64,000 bases of DNA from Egicoccus sp. AB-alg2. GTDB taxonomy: Bacteria; Actinomycetota; Nitriliruptoria; Nitriliruptorales; Nitriliruptoraceae. The notes under the pieces were generated by a model. That model saw nothing but the letters and a program-made list of their open reading frames with translations. It was not told the origin of the DNA and ran no database searches. Positions 13,633 to 22,883 of this stretch are shown piece after piece. The DNA lies in NCBI RefSeq assembly GCF_041821065.1, contig NZ_JBGUAX010000001.1, positions 248,001 through 312,000 of the forward strand, given 5' to 3'. The translations under genes were made by a program, and so were the position numbers. Positions within the stretch are counted from its first letter, which is position 1. Every line of letters begins with the position of its first letter.

Positions 13633-13645
13633 TAGACATTCTCTA
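13633..13645. promoter_or_regulatory. Possible BlaI operator (TAGA-N5-TCTA)
   Basis: In the 246-bp divergent region between blaI (start 13473) and the MFS gene (start 13720), the inverted repeat TAGA-CATTC-TCTA lies next to a -10-like TACCGT (13644-13649) for the MFS gene. The short arms make this a weak call. Confidence 0.25.
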
Positions 13646-13719
13646 CCGTCTCGCGCGGCGCTCGGGGCGCGCCGCCGTGGGGAGTCCGGAGCGGCCACTC
13701 CCGTCATGAGGGGGACGAG

Positions 13720-15111
13720 GTGACCGACGTCGACCAGCGCGGCCGCAGGGCGGGCGATCCGCCGGCGGTCGAGCGTGGCCTCGGTCGCAACTACCGCAAG
13801 CTGTGGACCGCCTCGACGACGTCCAACCTCGGCGACGGCATCGACTCCGCCGCCATCCCGCTGCTGGCGGAAGCGCTGACCCGGGATCCGCTGCTGTTCG
13901 CCGGTGTCGCCATCGCCGGGCGGCTGCCGTGGCTGCTGTTCTCGCTCCACGCCGGCGTGATCGCCGACCGCGTCGACCGCCGACGGCTGATGTACGTCGC
14001 CAACGCGGTCCGTTTCGCGCTGATGGCCGTGCTCGGCACGGCCATCCTCCTCGACGTCGCCAGCATCTGGCTGCTGTACGCCGTGGCCATCGGGCTGGGC
14101 ACGTTCGAGGTCCTCTTCGACAACGCCGCCAACGCCCTCATGCCGGCCGTCGTGCGCAGGCACCAGTTGGAGAAGGCCAACGGGCGCCTCTTCGCCGGCG
14201 AGGTCGTCGCCAACCAGTTCGTCGGCCCGGCCCTCGGCGCCTGGCTGTTCGGGATCGCGGCGGCGCTGCCGATCCTGCTCGACGCCGGCACGTTCGCGAT
14301 CTCCGCGGGCCTGATCTTCGCGATGACCGGGACGTACTCACGCGACCACCGACGCTCGCGCCGGCTGTCCGCGCAGGCCGAGGCCCTCGCGCCGGCCGAG
14401 GGCGAGCTGATCGCGTCCGACCCCTCGCCCGCCAGCCCGGCCGCGACGATCACGCCGCCGGGCAAGCCGCGGGCCGTCGCGGAGATCCGCGAGGGCCTGG
14501 CCTGGTTGCGCGAACACCGCCTGCTGCGCACGTTCGCGCTGCTCACCGCCGCCATGAACGGCGCGACCATGATCTGGTACTCGATCCTGGCGCTGTTCGT
14601 CGTGGGCGACGAGTCCGTCCTGCAGTTGAGCGAGGCCGCCTTCGGCCTGTTGTTCGTCGCCGGTGCCACCGGGTCGCTGGTCGGCAGCTTCGGCGCCGAG
14701 CGGGTCGCGCGCCGGATCGGCAGCAGCAACGCGCTTCGCACCACCCTCGTCGCCGTCGGCCTCGCGCCCCTGGTGGTGGCGGTGACCGGCAACGTCGTCG
14801 TCTACCTGTTCGCGCAGGCCCTCTACGGCTTCGCGGCCGTCATGTGGAACGTCATCACGATCTCCCTGCGCCAGCGCCTCGTCCCCGACGAACTGCTCGG
14901 CCGGGTGAACAGCGTCTTCCGCTTCCTCGGCTGGGGTGCCATGCCGTTCGGCGCCCTCGTCGGCGGGCTCACGGCCAGCGCGTTCGGGCTTCGCGCCCCG
15001 TGGTTCGCCGCTGCCGGGGTGATGACCGTCGCCGTCGTCCTCGCGTTCCCGATCGTCAACGCGCGCGCCGTCGCCGCCGCCGAGCGCGAGGCCGCCGCGG
15101 CCGACGGCTAG
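13720..15111 (+). CDS. MFS transporter (EntS/DHA3-like)
   Basis: This protein of about 463 residues has 10-12 membrane segments. It resembles the DHA3/EntS branch of the major facilitator superfamily: NYRKLWTASTTSNLGDGI at the N-terminus, the loop motif GVIADRVDRRRLM between helices 2 and 3 (motif A), and a long cytoplasmic central loop rich in Ala, Glu and Pro. Members export siderophores, macrolides or other amphiphiles. The substrate cannot be inferred here. The start is GTG with GGGGGACGAGG as ribosome binding site. It is divergent from the BlaI/M56 pair and followed after 11 bases by the small PH-like membrane protein. Confidence 0.87.
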   Translation: MTDVDQRGRRAGDPPAVERGLGRNYRKLWTASTTSNLGDGIDSAAIPLLAEALTRDPLLFAGVAIAGRLPWLLFSLHAGVIADRVDRRRLMYVANAVRFALMAVLGTAILLDVASIWLLYAVAIGLGTFEVLFDNAANALMPAVVRRHQLEKANGRLFAGEVVANQFVGPALGAWLFGIAAALPILLDAGTFAISAGLIFAMTGTYSRDHRRSRRLSAQAEALAPAEGELIASDPSPASPAATITPPGKPRAVAEIREGLAWLREHRLLRTFALLTAAMNGATMIWYSILALFVVGDESVLQLSEAAFGLLFVAGATGSLVGSFGAERVARRIGSSNALRTTLVAVGLAPLVVAVTGNVVVYLFAQALYGFAAVMWNVITISLRQRLVPDELLGRVNSVFRFLGWGAMPFGALVGGLTASAFGLRAPWFAAAGVMTVAVVLAFPIVNARAVAAAEREAAAADG

Positions 15112-15122
15112 CCTCGGCCGGC

Positions 15123-15665
15123 ATGGACCGCGGCGACGAACCCCTCACCCTCTACACCTCCCTGCGGGGGCTGGTGGCGGTGCTGGGCACGCCGCCGCTG
15201 CTGGTCCTGCTCGGGCTCTGGGGCCTGACCGGCACCGGTGGGGGTGCGGTCGCGCTGACCTTCCTCGCCGTCGGCGTGCTCAGCGGTCTGGCCGTGCTGC
15301 TCGGCTACCCCCGCCACGTGGTCGTCTCGCGCGACGGCATCCGTCTGGTGAGCTTCCTCCGACAGCGCCGGCTGTCGTGGGACGTCGTCCGCGGCATCGA
15401 ACGCACCCGACCGACGGCCGCCAGCATCCTGCGCGGCGGCCGCCCCACCCCCGGTGAGCCGACCCGGGTGTCCGGGGGACTGCTCGCCCGCGGTCGCGGG
15501 CGGCGGCAGTGGATGCTGACCGACCAGGTCGAGAGCGCCGCGGAGTACGACCACCTCTGCGCCATCGTGGCGCTCGCCCCCGGCGACGCACGCGTGCAGG
15601 CGGTCCGGCCCCACGACGAGGCCCCGCCGACGTTCCTGTACCGCCGCCGCGCCTCACGGACCTGA
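15123..15665 (+). CDS. Small membrane protein with PH-like domain
   Basis: This 180-residue protein has two hydrophobic segments (about residues 12-33 and 38-58), followed by a soluble part. The motif YPRHVVVSRDGIRLVSFLRQ, then LSWDVVRGIERTRP, resembles the beta-strand pattern of bacterial PH-like (YdbT/YokB-type) domains that follow paired membrane helices. The function of such proteins is unknown. It lies 11 bases downstream of the MFS gene and is probably co-transcribed with it. The ATG at 15123 is the only start that keeps the first helix intact. Confidence 0.7.
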   Translation: MDRGDEPLTLYTSLRGLVAVLGTPPLLVLLGLWGLTGTGGGAVALTFLAVGVLSGLAVLLGYPRHVVVSRDGIRLVSFLRQRRLSWDVVRGIERTRPTAASILRGGRPTPGEPTRVSGGLLARGRGRRQWMLTDQVESAAEYDHLCAIVALAPGDARVQAVRPHDEAPPTFLYRRRASRT

Positions 15666-15969
15666 GGGCACGCCGCGCCCGGCACCGCCCGCCCACCTAC
15701 TGCGTGCGGACTACGTGTCAACGTCCGCGCGGTCTTGCGGCGACTGGCTAGGGTCCGCGGTGGACAGGGTCCGAACGTCCGGTGAGCGGACATGTTCCGT
15801 TGGGAGACGTTCGACCGGTGCTACGTTCCTACTGCCACCGTAGTAGGCCGCTGGTCGGTCTTCCACGGCGTCACGTGAGGGACCTGAGTCACCGGACGGG
15901 AGAGCGCCCGCGAGGGCGGATCCGATGACCGCGTCCGGGACTCGCATATCCAAAACCAAGGAGCGATAC
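15666..15969 (+). promoter_or_regulatory. Leader region of the first peptide ABC operon, with palindrome at the start point
   Basis: This 304-bp non-coding stretch contains a promoter-like TTGGGA (15800-15805), a 16-bp spacer and TACGTT (15822-15827). An inverted repeat CCTACT-N8-AGTAGG (15828-15847) covers the expected transcription start, a usual place for a repressor operator. A second -10-like TAGGGT is at 15749-15754. AAGGAGCG before the ATG at 15970 is a strong ribosome binding site. Confidence 0.5.
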
Positions 15970-17712
15970 ATGCGGTCACCAAGCATCCGGCGATGGCGAG
16001 GCGTGGGCCTCGTCATGGCCGCTGCGCTCGTCGCCACCGCCTGCGGCGGCGGCGAGACGGCGGAAGAGCCCGAGGAGCCCGGCACCGAAGCCGAGGCCCC
16101 CGCCGAGGAAGAGGGCGAGGAGGCCGAAGGCGAGGGCGAGGAGGCCGAAGGCGAGGCTGCCACCGTCGAGGGCGGCACGATCCTGTTCGGGGACGAGCAG
16201 GAGCCGACGATCCTCAACGGCACCCTGATCGACGGCAACTCGCTGGTCACCTCGAAGGTGTTCAACAACGTCTTCCCGGGTGCCTACGTCATCCAGCCGG
16301 ACTTCTCCTACGCGCCGTGGCTGATCGACGGTGAGGCGGAGTACACCGAGGACCCGTTCAGCGTCACCTACACCATCCGTGACGAGGCGGAGTGGTCCGA
16401 CGGGACGCCGATCACCGTCGACGACTTCATCTTCACCCTCGAGATCTACGACGAGGACGCCCCGCACGCCGACCAGATCACCTCGCGCTCGGGCTACGAG
16501 CTGATCGAGGACTACGAAGTCGACGGTGACAAGACGATCACCTTCAACTTCTCCGAGCCGTACGCGGCCTGGCAGCTGCTGTTCAGCAACGTCTTCCCGG
16601 CCCACGTCCTCGAGGGCGAGGACTGGGAGACGGTCATGAACGACGAGCTCCCGGAGGTCTCCGGCGGCCCGTTCGTGTTCGACTCGTGGGACCGCGGCAC
16701 CCAGCTGCGCCTGGTCCGCAACGACGCCTACTGGGACGGCGACGTCGCGCTCGACGAGATCGTGATGCGCTACGTCCCGGACACCACCACCCTGACCCAG
16801 CAGATGCAGGGTGGCGAGATCGACATGTACGACCCGCAGCCGCAGATCGAGCTCGTCCAGCAGCTCGACGAGGTCTCGGACCGCGTCAACTACGAGGTCG
16901 GCCTCGGCCCGGTCTGGGAGCACATCGACTTCAACACCCTCGTGGACGGCCTCGACCAGCAGTACGTGCGTCAGGCCATCGCCATGGGCATCAACCGCGA
17001 GCAGATCGTCGACACGCTCGTGCGGCCCGTGGACCCGGAGGCGGTCGTCCTGAACAACCCGTTCTGGATGGCCAACTCGGAGTACTACGAGCCCAACTAC
17101 GAGCAGAACGACTACGACCCCGAGGCTGCCCGTGCCCTTCTCGAGGAGAACGGCTGCACCGAGGGTGACGACGGCATCTTCGAGTGCGACGGCACCCGCC
17201 TCTCGTTCCGCATCAGCACCACCGGCGGCAACGAGCGACGTGAGCTCACCCAGCAGCTGATCCAGGCCGACCTGCAGCAGGTCGGTATCGAGATCGACAT
17301 CCAGAACGACGAGGGTGCGACCTTCTTCGAGCGTCTGAACACCCCCGACAACTGCGGCGGTGTCTGCGACTACGACATCGGTCTGTTCGCCTGGGTCGGC
17401 TCCCCCGACCCGTCCGGCAACGCCAACATCTACGGCTGCGACGGCGACACGCTGCGTCCCCAGAACTGGACCGCCTGGTGCAACCAGGAGATCACGGACC
17501 TGATGGACGAGGCCAACGCCACCGTCGACCCGGAGGCCAACGCCGAGCTGTGGAACCAGGCCGCGCAGGTCTTCGCCGACGAGGCGCCGGTCGTCCCGCT
17601 GTTCCAGCAGCCGCAGCTGTTGGCGTGGGAGAACTCCATCACCGGTCCGCAGCTGAACGCGACGAACCAGACCCAGTTCTGGAACTCCGCCAGCTGGGCG
17701 CGCACCGAGTGA
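15970..17712 (+). CDS. Peptide ABC transporter substrate-binding lipoprotein (family 5)
   Basis: This 580-residue lipoprotein has the lipobox LVATAC (Cys25), an acidic Glu/Gly-rich linker (about residues 30-60) and an SBP family 5 domain. The family signature EWSDGTPITVDDFIFTLE is near residue 150. It would capture oligo- or dipeptides outside the membrane and deliver them to the permeases encoded next. The ATG at 15970 has AAGGAGCG five bases upstream and begins the signal peptide; an in-frame ATG at 15925 lacks a ribosome binding site. Two tandem hairpins lie between it and the permease genes, a layout that usually raises binding-protein levels over membrane components. Confidence 0.92.
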   Translation: MRSPSIRRWRGVGLVMAAALVATACGGGETAEEPEEPGTEAEAPAEEEGEEAEGEGEEAEGEAATVEGGTILFGDEQEPTILNGTLIDGNSLVTSKVFNNVFPGAYVIQPDFSYAPWLIDGEAEYTEDPFSVTYTIRDEAEWSDGTPITVDDFIFTLEIYDEDAPHADQITSRSGYELIEDYEVDGDKTITFNFSEPYAAWQLLFSNVFPAHVLEGEDWETVMNDELPEVSGGPFVFDSWDRGTQLRLVRNDAYWDGDVALDEIVMRYVPDTTTLTQQMQGGEIDMYDPQPQIELVQQLDEVSDRVNYEVGLGPVWEHIDFNTLVDGLDQQYVRQAIAMGINREQIVDTLVRPVDPEAVVLNNPFWMANSEYYEPNYEQNDYDPEAARALLEENGCTEGDDGIFECDGTRLSFRISTTGGNERRELTQQLIQADLQQVGIEIDIQNDEGATFFERLNTPDNCGGVCDYDIGLFAWVGSPDPSGNANIYGCDGDTLRPQNWTAWCNQEITDLMDEANATVDPEANAELWNQAAQVFADEAPVVPLFQQPQLLAWENSITGPQLNATNQTQFWNSASWARTE

Positions 17713-17730
17713 CCGGCGCATGACGGGAAC

Positions 17731-17788
17731 CGGAAGCCTTCGCTAGCTTCCCGGCCGGCGTCCGTTTCGGACGAAACGGGCGCCGGCC
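17731..17788 (+). terminator. Intercistronic hairpins after the first binding-protein gene
   Basis: A smaller stem (GGAAGC/GCTTCC, within 17731-17755) is followed by a 16-bp stem with one G-U pair (arms 17753-17768 and 17773-17788) and a GGAC loop. The hairpin sits between the SBP stop and the permease start on the coding strand. It could act as a partial terminator or a 3'-end stabiliser. Confidence 0.75.
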
Positions 17789-17832
17789 CCCGCCCGGTCC
17801 TCGATGTCCTCCTACCGGGAAGGATTCGTCGG

Positions 17833-18807
17833 GTGCTCAACTATGCGCTGCGCCGCCTTCTGATCACGATCCCCATCCTCATCCTCTCGACGTTCCTCAC
17901 CTTCGGGTTCGTCTCCTCCGTCGGAGACCCGCTCGCCGACCTGCGGGCGCAGCCGAACATCACGCAGGAACAGATCGACCGGGTCCGGGAGATGCGCGGC
18001 CTGGACGACCCCTTCCCCGTCCAGTACATCCGCTGGCTCGAGCAGATCCCCGGCGGCGGATTCGGCGAGTACCTGCTCTCGCCACGGCCGATCTGGCCCG
18101 ACCTGCAGCGGGTGATGGGCAACACCCTCCAACTCGTCGTCGCGGCCGAGCTGATCGCGTTCGTGGTCGCCGTCGCGCTGGGCGTGCTGTCCGCCAAACG
18201 TCAGTACAGCGTCTTCGACTACTCGACGACGACACTCAGCTTCATCGGCTTCTCGATGCCGTCGTTCTGGTTCGCGCTGATCCTGCAGGTGATCGTGGTG
18301 CGGATCTACTTCGCCACGGGTGTCCGGGTCTTCCCGATCGCGAACCTGTCGTCGGCGAATCCCGGGACGGGGCTCGCCTTCTGGCTCGACCGCGCCCACC
18401 ACCTGGTGCTGCCGGTCGCCTCGCTGGCGATCTTCTCCGTGGCGAGCTACAGCCGCTACATGCGTGCCTCGATGCTCGAGGTCATGTCCTCGGACTACAT
18501 CCGCACCGCACGGGCCAAGGGCCTGCCGGAACGCAAGATCACCACGCGGCACATCATGCGCAACGCGCTGATCCCGACCGTCACCGTCGCCGCGCTCTCG
18601 TTCGGCACCCTGATCTCCGGCGCCATCGTGATCGAGACCGTGTTCGGGCTCGACGGGATGGGCCGCTACTTCATCAACTACCTCGGCCGCCGTGACCCCT
18701 ACCCGATCATGGCCTGGCTGGTCATCGTCGGCTTCTTCCTGATGGTCGCGAACCTCGTGGCCGACCTGCTGTACGGCTACCTCGACCCGAGGATCCGCTA
18801 TGAGTGA
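17833..18807 (+). CDS. Peptide ABC transporter permease (DppB/OppB type)
   Basis: This 324-residue protein has about six membrane helices and the BPD_transp_1 EAA-loop region SDYIRTARAKGLPERKI, which contacts the ATPases. The N-terminus MLNYALRRLLITIPIL is typical of DppB/OppB. The start is GTG. Its last codons overlap the next permease (ATGAGTGA). It pairs with the DppC-like protein to form the transmembrane pore of the importer fed by the upstream lipoprotein. Confidence 0.93.
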   Translation: MLNYALRRLLITIPILILSTFLTFGFVSSVGDPLADLRAQPNITQEQIDRVREMRGLDDPFPVQYIRWLEQIPGGGFGEYLLSPRPIWPDLQRVMGNTLQLVVAAELIAFVVAVALGVLSAKRQYSVFDYSTTTLSFIGFSMPSFWFALILQVIVVRIYFATGVRVFPIANLSSANPGTGLAFWLDRAHHLVLPVASLAIFSVASYSRYMRASMLEVMSSDYIRTARAKGLPERKITTRHIMRNALIPTVTVAALSFGTLISGAIVIETVFGLDGMGRYFINYLGRRDPYPIMAWLVIVGFFLMVANLVADLLYGYLDPRIRYE

Positions 18808-19822
18808 CTCGTCGACGCCCCGGGACCGCGGCGGCGCGCTCCCGCAGGAGATCCCGGTCAACGGGGGCGCCGGTGGCGCGGAGATCGCGACGGACGACGC
18901 CCGGCTGCGTACCCCGGACGAGCCCGCCGTCGAGGACCCCGAGTACCACGACGGCAGCCAGATCGTCGTCCGCAGCCAGTGGCAGCTGTTCCGCCGACGC
19001 TTCTTCCGCCACAAGCTCGCCATGGGCAGCCTGCTGTTCCTCGTCGTCGTCGCGCTCGTGGCCCTGAACGCGGAACGCATCGCTCCCTATGGCTACGCCG
19101 AGATCAACGTCATCGACCGGTCGCTGTCGCCGACGTTCGAGAACTGGCACCTCTTCGGGACGGACCAGCTCGGACGCGACTACTTCAGCCGCGTCATCTA
19201 CGGCACCCGGGTCTCGCTGCAGGTCGCCGGGGTCGTCGCGATCCTGACCACCCTCATCGGCACCGTGATCGGCGCGATCGCCGGGTTCTACCGCGGCTGG
19301 ATCGATGCCATCCTGATGCGGCTCACCGACCTGGTCGTCATCGTGCCCCTGCTGGCCGTGCTGCTGATCGCCGCCGCGTTCCTGGGCCAGGGCCAGCCGA
19401 TGCGCATCGCCATGATCATCGCGCTGTTGGTCTGGCCGACGCTCGCCCGCATTGTGCGCGGCATCTTCCTGAGCCTGCGCGAGAAGGAGTACGTCCAGGC
19501 GGCCCGCGCCTCGGGTGCGGGTGACCTGCGGATCATGTTCCGCCATATGCTGCCCAACACCATGGGCCCGATCCTGGTGAACATGACGCTGGTCCTCGCC
19601 TCGGCGATCCTCCTGGAAGCCACGCTGGCGTTCCTCGGCCAGGGCGTGAACCCGCCGACGCCGGCGCTGGGACTGCTCATCAACGAGGGCCGCAGCTCCA
19701 TGCAGACCCAGTGGTGGCTGGTCGTGATGCCGGGCCTGGCCATCGTGGCCATCGCCCTGGCCATCAACTTCGTCGGCGACGGGCTGCGCGACGCGCTCGA
19801 CCCGACCCAGCAGGAGAAGTGA
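18800..19822 (+). CDS. Peptide ABC transporter permease (DppC/OppC type)
   Basis: This 340-residue permease has a cytoplasmic N-terminal extension of about 75 residues, longer than usual for DppC, before the OppC-type first helix. The family stretch FGTDQLGRDYFSRVIYGTR precedes the core membrane domain. The EAA loop is KEYVQAARASGAGDLRI. The ATG overlaps the end of the DppB gene by eight bases. Its stop shares bases with the following ATPase start (TGATG), consistent with translational coupling. Confidence 0.93.
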   Translation: MSDSSTPRDRGGALPQEIPVNGGAGGAEIATDDARLRTPDEPAVEDPEYHDGSQIVVRSQWQLFRRRFFRHKLAMGSLLFLVVVALVALNAERIAPYGYAEINVIDRSLSPTFENWHLFGTDQLGRDYFSRVIYGTRVSLQVAGVVAILTTLIGTVIGAIAGFYRGWIDAILMRLTDLVVIVPLLAVLLIAAAFLGQGQPMRIAMIIALLVWPTLARIVRGIFLSLREKEYVQAARASGAGDLRIMFRHMLPNTMGPILVNMTLVLASAILLEATLAFLGQGVNPPTPALGLLINEGRSSMQTQWWLVVMPGLAIVAIALAINFVGDGLRDALDPTQQEK

Positions 19823-20907
19823 TGGGCGCCGAGCCGCAGTTCGTCGACGCACCGGCCGCGGACCCCGGTGTCCAGCCCCTGCTGTCGATCCGCGACCTGG
19901 TCACGGAATTCAAGACCCCGGACGGGATCGTCCATGCCGTCGACGGGGTCAGCTACGAGGTCTACCCCGGCGAGACCCTCGGCGTGGTCGGGGAATCCGG
20001 CTCCGGCAAGTCGGTCACGGTCATGAGCGTCCTGGGGCTCATCCCCCAGCCGCCGGGACGCATCGTGCGGGGCGAGATCCTGCTCGAGGGACGCAACCTC
20101 CTCGAGCTGTCCCCCAAGGAGATGCGCCGGGTCCGCGGCAAGGACGTCGCGATGATCTTCCAGGACCCGATGACGTCGCTCAACCCGGTGCTCACCGTCG
20201 GCGACCAGCTGGCCGAGGCCGTCCTGGTCCACGACGACGTCAGCGCCGACGTGGCCCGCAAGCGCGTCGTCGAGTTGCTCGAGCTGGTCGGCGTGCCCAA
20301 CGCCGACCAGCGCTTCGACCAGTACCCGCACGAGTACTCGGGCGGTATGCGCCAGCGCGCCATGATCGCCATGGCGATGGCCAACCGACCGAAGATCCTC
20401 ATCGCCGACGAGCCCACCACGGCGCTGGACGTCACCATCCAGGCCCAGGTCCTCGAGGTGCTGCACAAGGCCAAGGAAGAGACCAACGCCGGTGTGGTGC
20501 TGATCACGCACGACCTCGGCGTCATCGCGGAGATGGCCGACCGCGTCGTCGTGATGTACGGCGGGCGTGTCGTGGAGATGGGGACGGTCGACGAGATCTT
20601 CCACTCCCCCAAGCACCCCTACACGCTCGGTCTGCTGTCCAGCCTGCCGCGGCCGGACCAGGACATGGACCGTCTCGTGCCGATCCCCGGCCAGCCGCCC
20701 AGCCTCATCAACCTGCCCAGCGGCTGCTCGTTCCACCCGCGCTGCCACCTCGGCGAGGGCCGGCGCACGTGCCGCACGGAGGACCCGCCGTTGTTCCAGC
20801 TCGGGCCCATGCGGGGCTCGGCCTGCCACTTCCACCAGGAGATGGAGGACGAGATCCACCGCATCGAGGACACGACCGGGACCACCATCGAGGCGGACGA
20901 CGCATGA
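19822..20907 (+). CDS. Peptide ABC transporter ATPase (DppD/OppD type)
   Basis: This 361-residue ATPase has Walker A GESGSGKS near residue 59, signature [13 protein letters not shown], Walker [13 protein letters not shown] and the H-loop ITHDLGV. The C-terminal OppD/DppD extension carries the cysteine motif SGCSFHPRC ... RTC ... ACH. In M. tuberculosis DppD the equivalent cysteines bind a 4Fe-4S cluster. It powers peptide import as a heterodimer with the next gene product. The ATG overlaps the permease stop. Confidence 0.94.
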   Translation: MGAEPQFVDAPAADPGVQPLLSIRDLVTEFKTPDGIVHAVDGVSYEVYPGETLGVVGESGSGKSVTVMSVLGLIPQPPGRIVRGEILLEGRNLLELSPKEMRRVRGKDVAMIFQDPMTSLNPVLTVGDQLAEAVLVHDDVSADVARKRVVELLELVGVPNADQRFDQYPHEYSGGMRQRAMIAMAMANRPKILIADEPTTALDVTIQAQVLEVLHKAKEETNAGVVLITHDLGVIAEMADRVVVMYGGRVVEMGTVDEIFHSPKHPYTLGLLSSLPRPDQDMDRLVPIPGQPPSLINLPSGCSFHPRCHLGEGRRTCRTEDPPLFQLGPMRGSACHFHQEMEDEIHRIEDTTGTTIEADDA

Positions 20908-21968
20908 GCGCAGCAGCCACCACCGACACCCCGCGCCCGGTTCCCGAGGACCAGCTCCACACCCGCTCGCCCCGCGGCGAGGAGATCCTGCGGGTCGAGG
21001 GGCTGACCAAGCACTTCCCGCTGCGCGGCGGGGTGTTCAACCGCCAGTACGGCGCCGTGCGCGCCGTCGACGGCGTCAGCTTCACCATCAACGCCGGCGA
21101 GACGGTCAGCCTCGTCGGCGAGTCCGGCTGCGGCAAGTCGACCACCGGGCGCTGCATCGTGCGCCTGCTCGACCCGACGGCCGGCAGGGTGTACTTCAAG
21201 GGGCACGACCTCGCGAAGATGTCGCACCGGCAGATGCGCCAGATGCGTCGCGAGATCCAGATCGTGTTCCAGGACCCCTACGCGTCGCTCAACCCGCGCA
21301 TCAACGTGTCGGAGATCATCGCCGAGCCACTGCGCATCTACGGCCGCCACAAGAACGGAGGCAAGGACCGGGTCAAGGAGCTGATGCGGCTCGTCGGACT
21401 CAACCCGGAGCACGGCAACCGCTTCCCGCACGAGTTCTCCGGCGGTCAGCGCCAGCGCATCGGCATCGCCCGGGCCCTGGCGCTCAACCCGCAGCTGCTG
21501 ATCCTCGACGAGCCGGTGTCGGCGCTCGACGTGTCGATCCAGGCCCAGGTCATCAACCTGCTCGAGGACCTGCAGGAGCAGCTGGGGCTGGCCTATCTGT
21601 TCATCGCCCACGACCTGTCGGTGGTGCGCCACCTCTCCGACCGCGTCGCGGTGATGTACCTCGGCCACGTCGTCGAGTTCGGCACCAAGCACCAGGTGTT
21701 CGAGCAGCCGACCCACCCCTACACGCAGGCGCTGCTGTCGGCGGTGCCGCTCACCGATCCGCGCATGCGCGGCAAGCGCGAACGCATCGTGCTCGAGGGC
21801 GACGTGCCGAGCCCCTCCAACCCGCCGTCGGGCTGCCGGTTCCGCACCCGGTGCTGGAAGGCCGAGGAGGTCTGCGCCACCGAGGTCCCCGAACTCATCG
21901 ACCGTTTCGGGCACGGCCACCCCAGCGCCTGCCACTTCGCCGAGCCGAAGGCGACCATCCGCGGCTAG
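20904..21968 (+). CDS. Peptide ABC transporter ATPase (DppF/OppF type)
   Basis: This 354-residue ATPase has Walker [11 protein letters not shown]-loop [10 protein letters not shown], signature [14 protein letters not shown] and Walker [13 protein letters not shown], all in OppF style, plus a cysteine-rich tail ([16 protein letters not shown]). It overlaps the DppD gene (ATGA). Its C-terminal region, [11 protein letters not shown] then [17 protein letters not shown], is almost the same as that of the ATPase at 22884-23924 in the opposite-facing operon, so the two are close paralogues. Confidence 0.94.
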   Translation: MSAAATTDTPRPVPEDQLHTRSPRGEEILRVEGLTKHFPLRGGVFNRQYGAVRAVDGVSFTINAGETVSLVGESGCGKSTTGRCIVRLLDPTAGRVYFKGHDLAKMSHRQMRQMRREIQIVFQDPYASLNPRINVSEIIAEPLRIYGRHKNGGKDRVKELMRLVGLNPEHGNRFPHEFSGGQRQRIGIARALALNPQLLILDEPVSALDVSIQAQVINLLEDLQEQLGLAYLFIAHDLSVVRHLSDRVAVMYLGHVVEFGTKHQVFEQPTHPYTQALLSAVPLTDPRMRGKRERIVLEGDVPSPSNPPSGCRFRTRCWKAEEVCATEVPELIDRFGHGHPSACHFAEPKATIRG

Positions 21969-22004
21969 GCGCTTCGCTCCCCCGGGTCGGCGCACCGCAG
22001 CGCC

Positions 22005-22055
22005 GGGCTGGGGGGCAACGAGCGAGCGAAGCGAGCGAGCCGGGGGACCCAGCCC
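22005..22055. terminator. Bidirectional hairpin between converging operons
   Basis: Arms GGGCTGGG (22005-22012) and CCCAGCCC (22048-22055) enclose a GAGC/GCGA-rich stretch. It sits exactly between the stop of the DppF-like gene and the stop of tpiA, so it could end transcripts from both sides. Confidence 0.6.
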
Positions 22056-22829
22056 CTATCTCCGATGCCCCACGATGAGGGCGAAGTCCTCGCTGGACAG
22101 GCTGGCGCCGCCGACCAGCGCACCGTCGACGTCGGGCTGGCCCATCAGCTCGCGGATGTTGCCGGGCTTCACGCTGCCGCCGTACTGGATGCGGATGCCG
22201 GCCGCCGTCTGCTCGTCGTACAGCGACGCGAGCTCGGTGCGGATCGCGGCGCACAGGTCCTGGGCGTCCTGGGGGGTCGCCGTCCGGCCGGTGCCGATCG
22301 CCCAGACCGGCTCGTAGGCGACGACGAGATCGGCCGGGTCGGACACGGCGACGCCGGCGAGGCTGCCGCGGAGCTGCGACACGACCACGTCCACGGCCTG
22401 GCCGGCCTCGCGCTGCTCCAGCACCTCGCCGACGCACAGGATCGGCCGCATGCCATGGCGCTGCACGGCCGCGATCTTGGCGTTGACGATCTCGTCGGTC
22501 TCCCCGAACAGCTCCCGCCGCTCCGAGTGGCCCACGATGACGTAGCGCACGTCCAGACGCGCCAGCATCGTGGCCGAGATCTCGCCGGTGAAGGCGCCCT
22601 CGTCCTCGGTGTGGCAGTTCTGCGCGCCGAGGTGCATCGGCAGCCTGTCCGACTGCAGCAGCGTCTGCACGGACCGCAGGGCGACGAACGGCGGGCAGAC
22701 GACGATCTCCTGCCCCTCGTAGTCGTCCTCACGCAGGTGGTAGGCCAGCTTCTGCACGAGCTGGATCGCCTCGAGATGATCGCGGTGCATCTTCCAGTTG
22801 CCCGCGATCACGGGTACGCGGTCGGTCAC
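22056..22829 (-). CDS. tpiA: Triosephosphate isomerase
   Basis: This 257-residue enzyme has all active-site motifs: AGNWKM (Lys) at the N-terminus, IVGHSERR (His electrophile), AYEPVWAIGTG (Glu base) and the phosphate loop YGGSVKPGN. It interconverts dihydroxyacetone phosphate and glyceraldehyde 3-phosphate. The start is GTG, and a TAGGGT -10-like element is at 22873-22878. In related genomes it directly follows pgk; here about 9.6 kb of exporter and peptide-importer genes intervene. The -10 element suggests it now has its own promoter. Confidence 0.97.
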   Translation of the reverse strand: MTDRVPVIAGNWKMHRDHLEAIQLVQKLAYHLREDDYEGQEIVVCPPFVALRSVQTLLQSDRLPMHLGAQNCHTEDEGAFTGEISATMLARLDVRYVIVGHSERRELFGETDEIVNAKIAAVQRHGMRPILCVGEVLEQREAGQAVDVVVSQLRGSLAGVAVSDPADLVVAYEPVWAIGTGRTATPQDAQDLCAAIRTELASLYDEQTAAGIRIQYGGSVKPGNIRELMGQPDVDGALVGGASLSSEDFALIVGHRR

Positions 22830-22872
22830 GGCTCTGGGTCCTTCGACGGCAGCTCGAACGGCGGGTGACGAG

Positions 22873-22878
22873 ACCCTA
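22873..22878 (-). promoter_or_regulatory. -10-like TAGGGT of tpiA
   Basis: TAGGGT on the minus strand, 44 bases before the tpiA GTG and just downstream of the preceding operon's stop. It suggests tpiA has its own promoter now that it is separated from pgk. Confidence 0.4.
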
Positions 22879-22883
22879 GTGCG

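Noticed and set aside
16060-16170. Glu/Gly-rich repeated codons near the start of the peptide-binding lipoprotein, considered as a frameshift or unstable repeat
   Set aside because: The frame continues cleanly into a normal SBP domain. Acidic linkers after lipoprotein cysteines are common in this organism's other binding proteins.
22014-22040. GAGC/GCGA tandem-like stretch between the first peptide operon and tpiA, considered as a repeat element or CRISPR-like repeat
   Set aside because: Units are only four bases and it lies within the loop of a terminator-like hairpin; there are no spacers.
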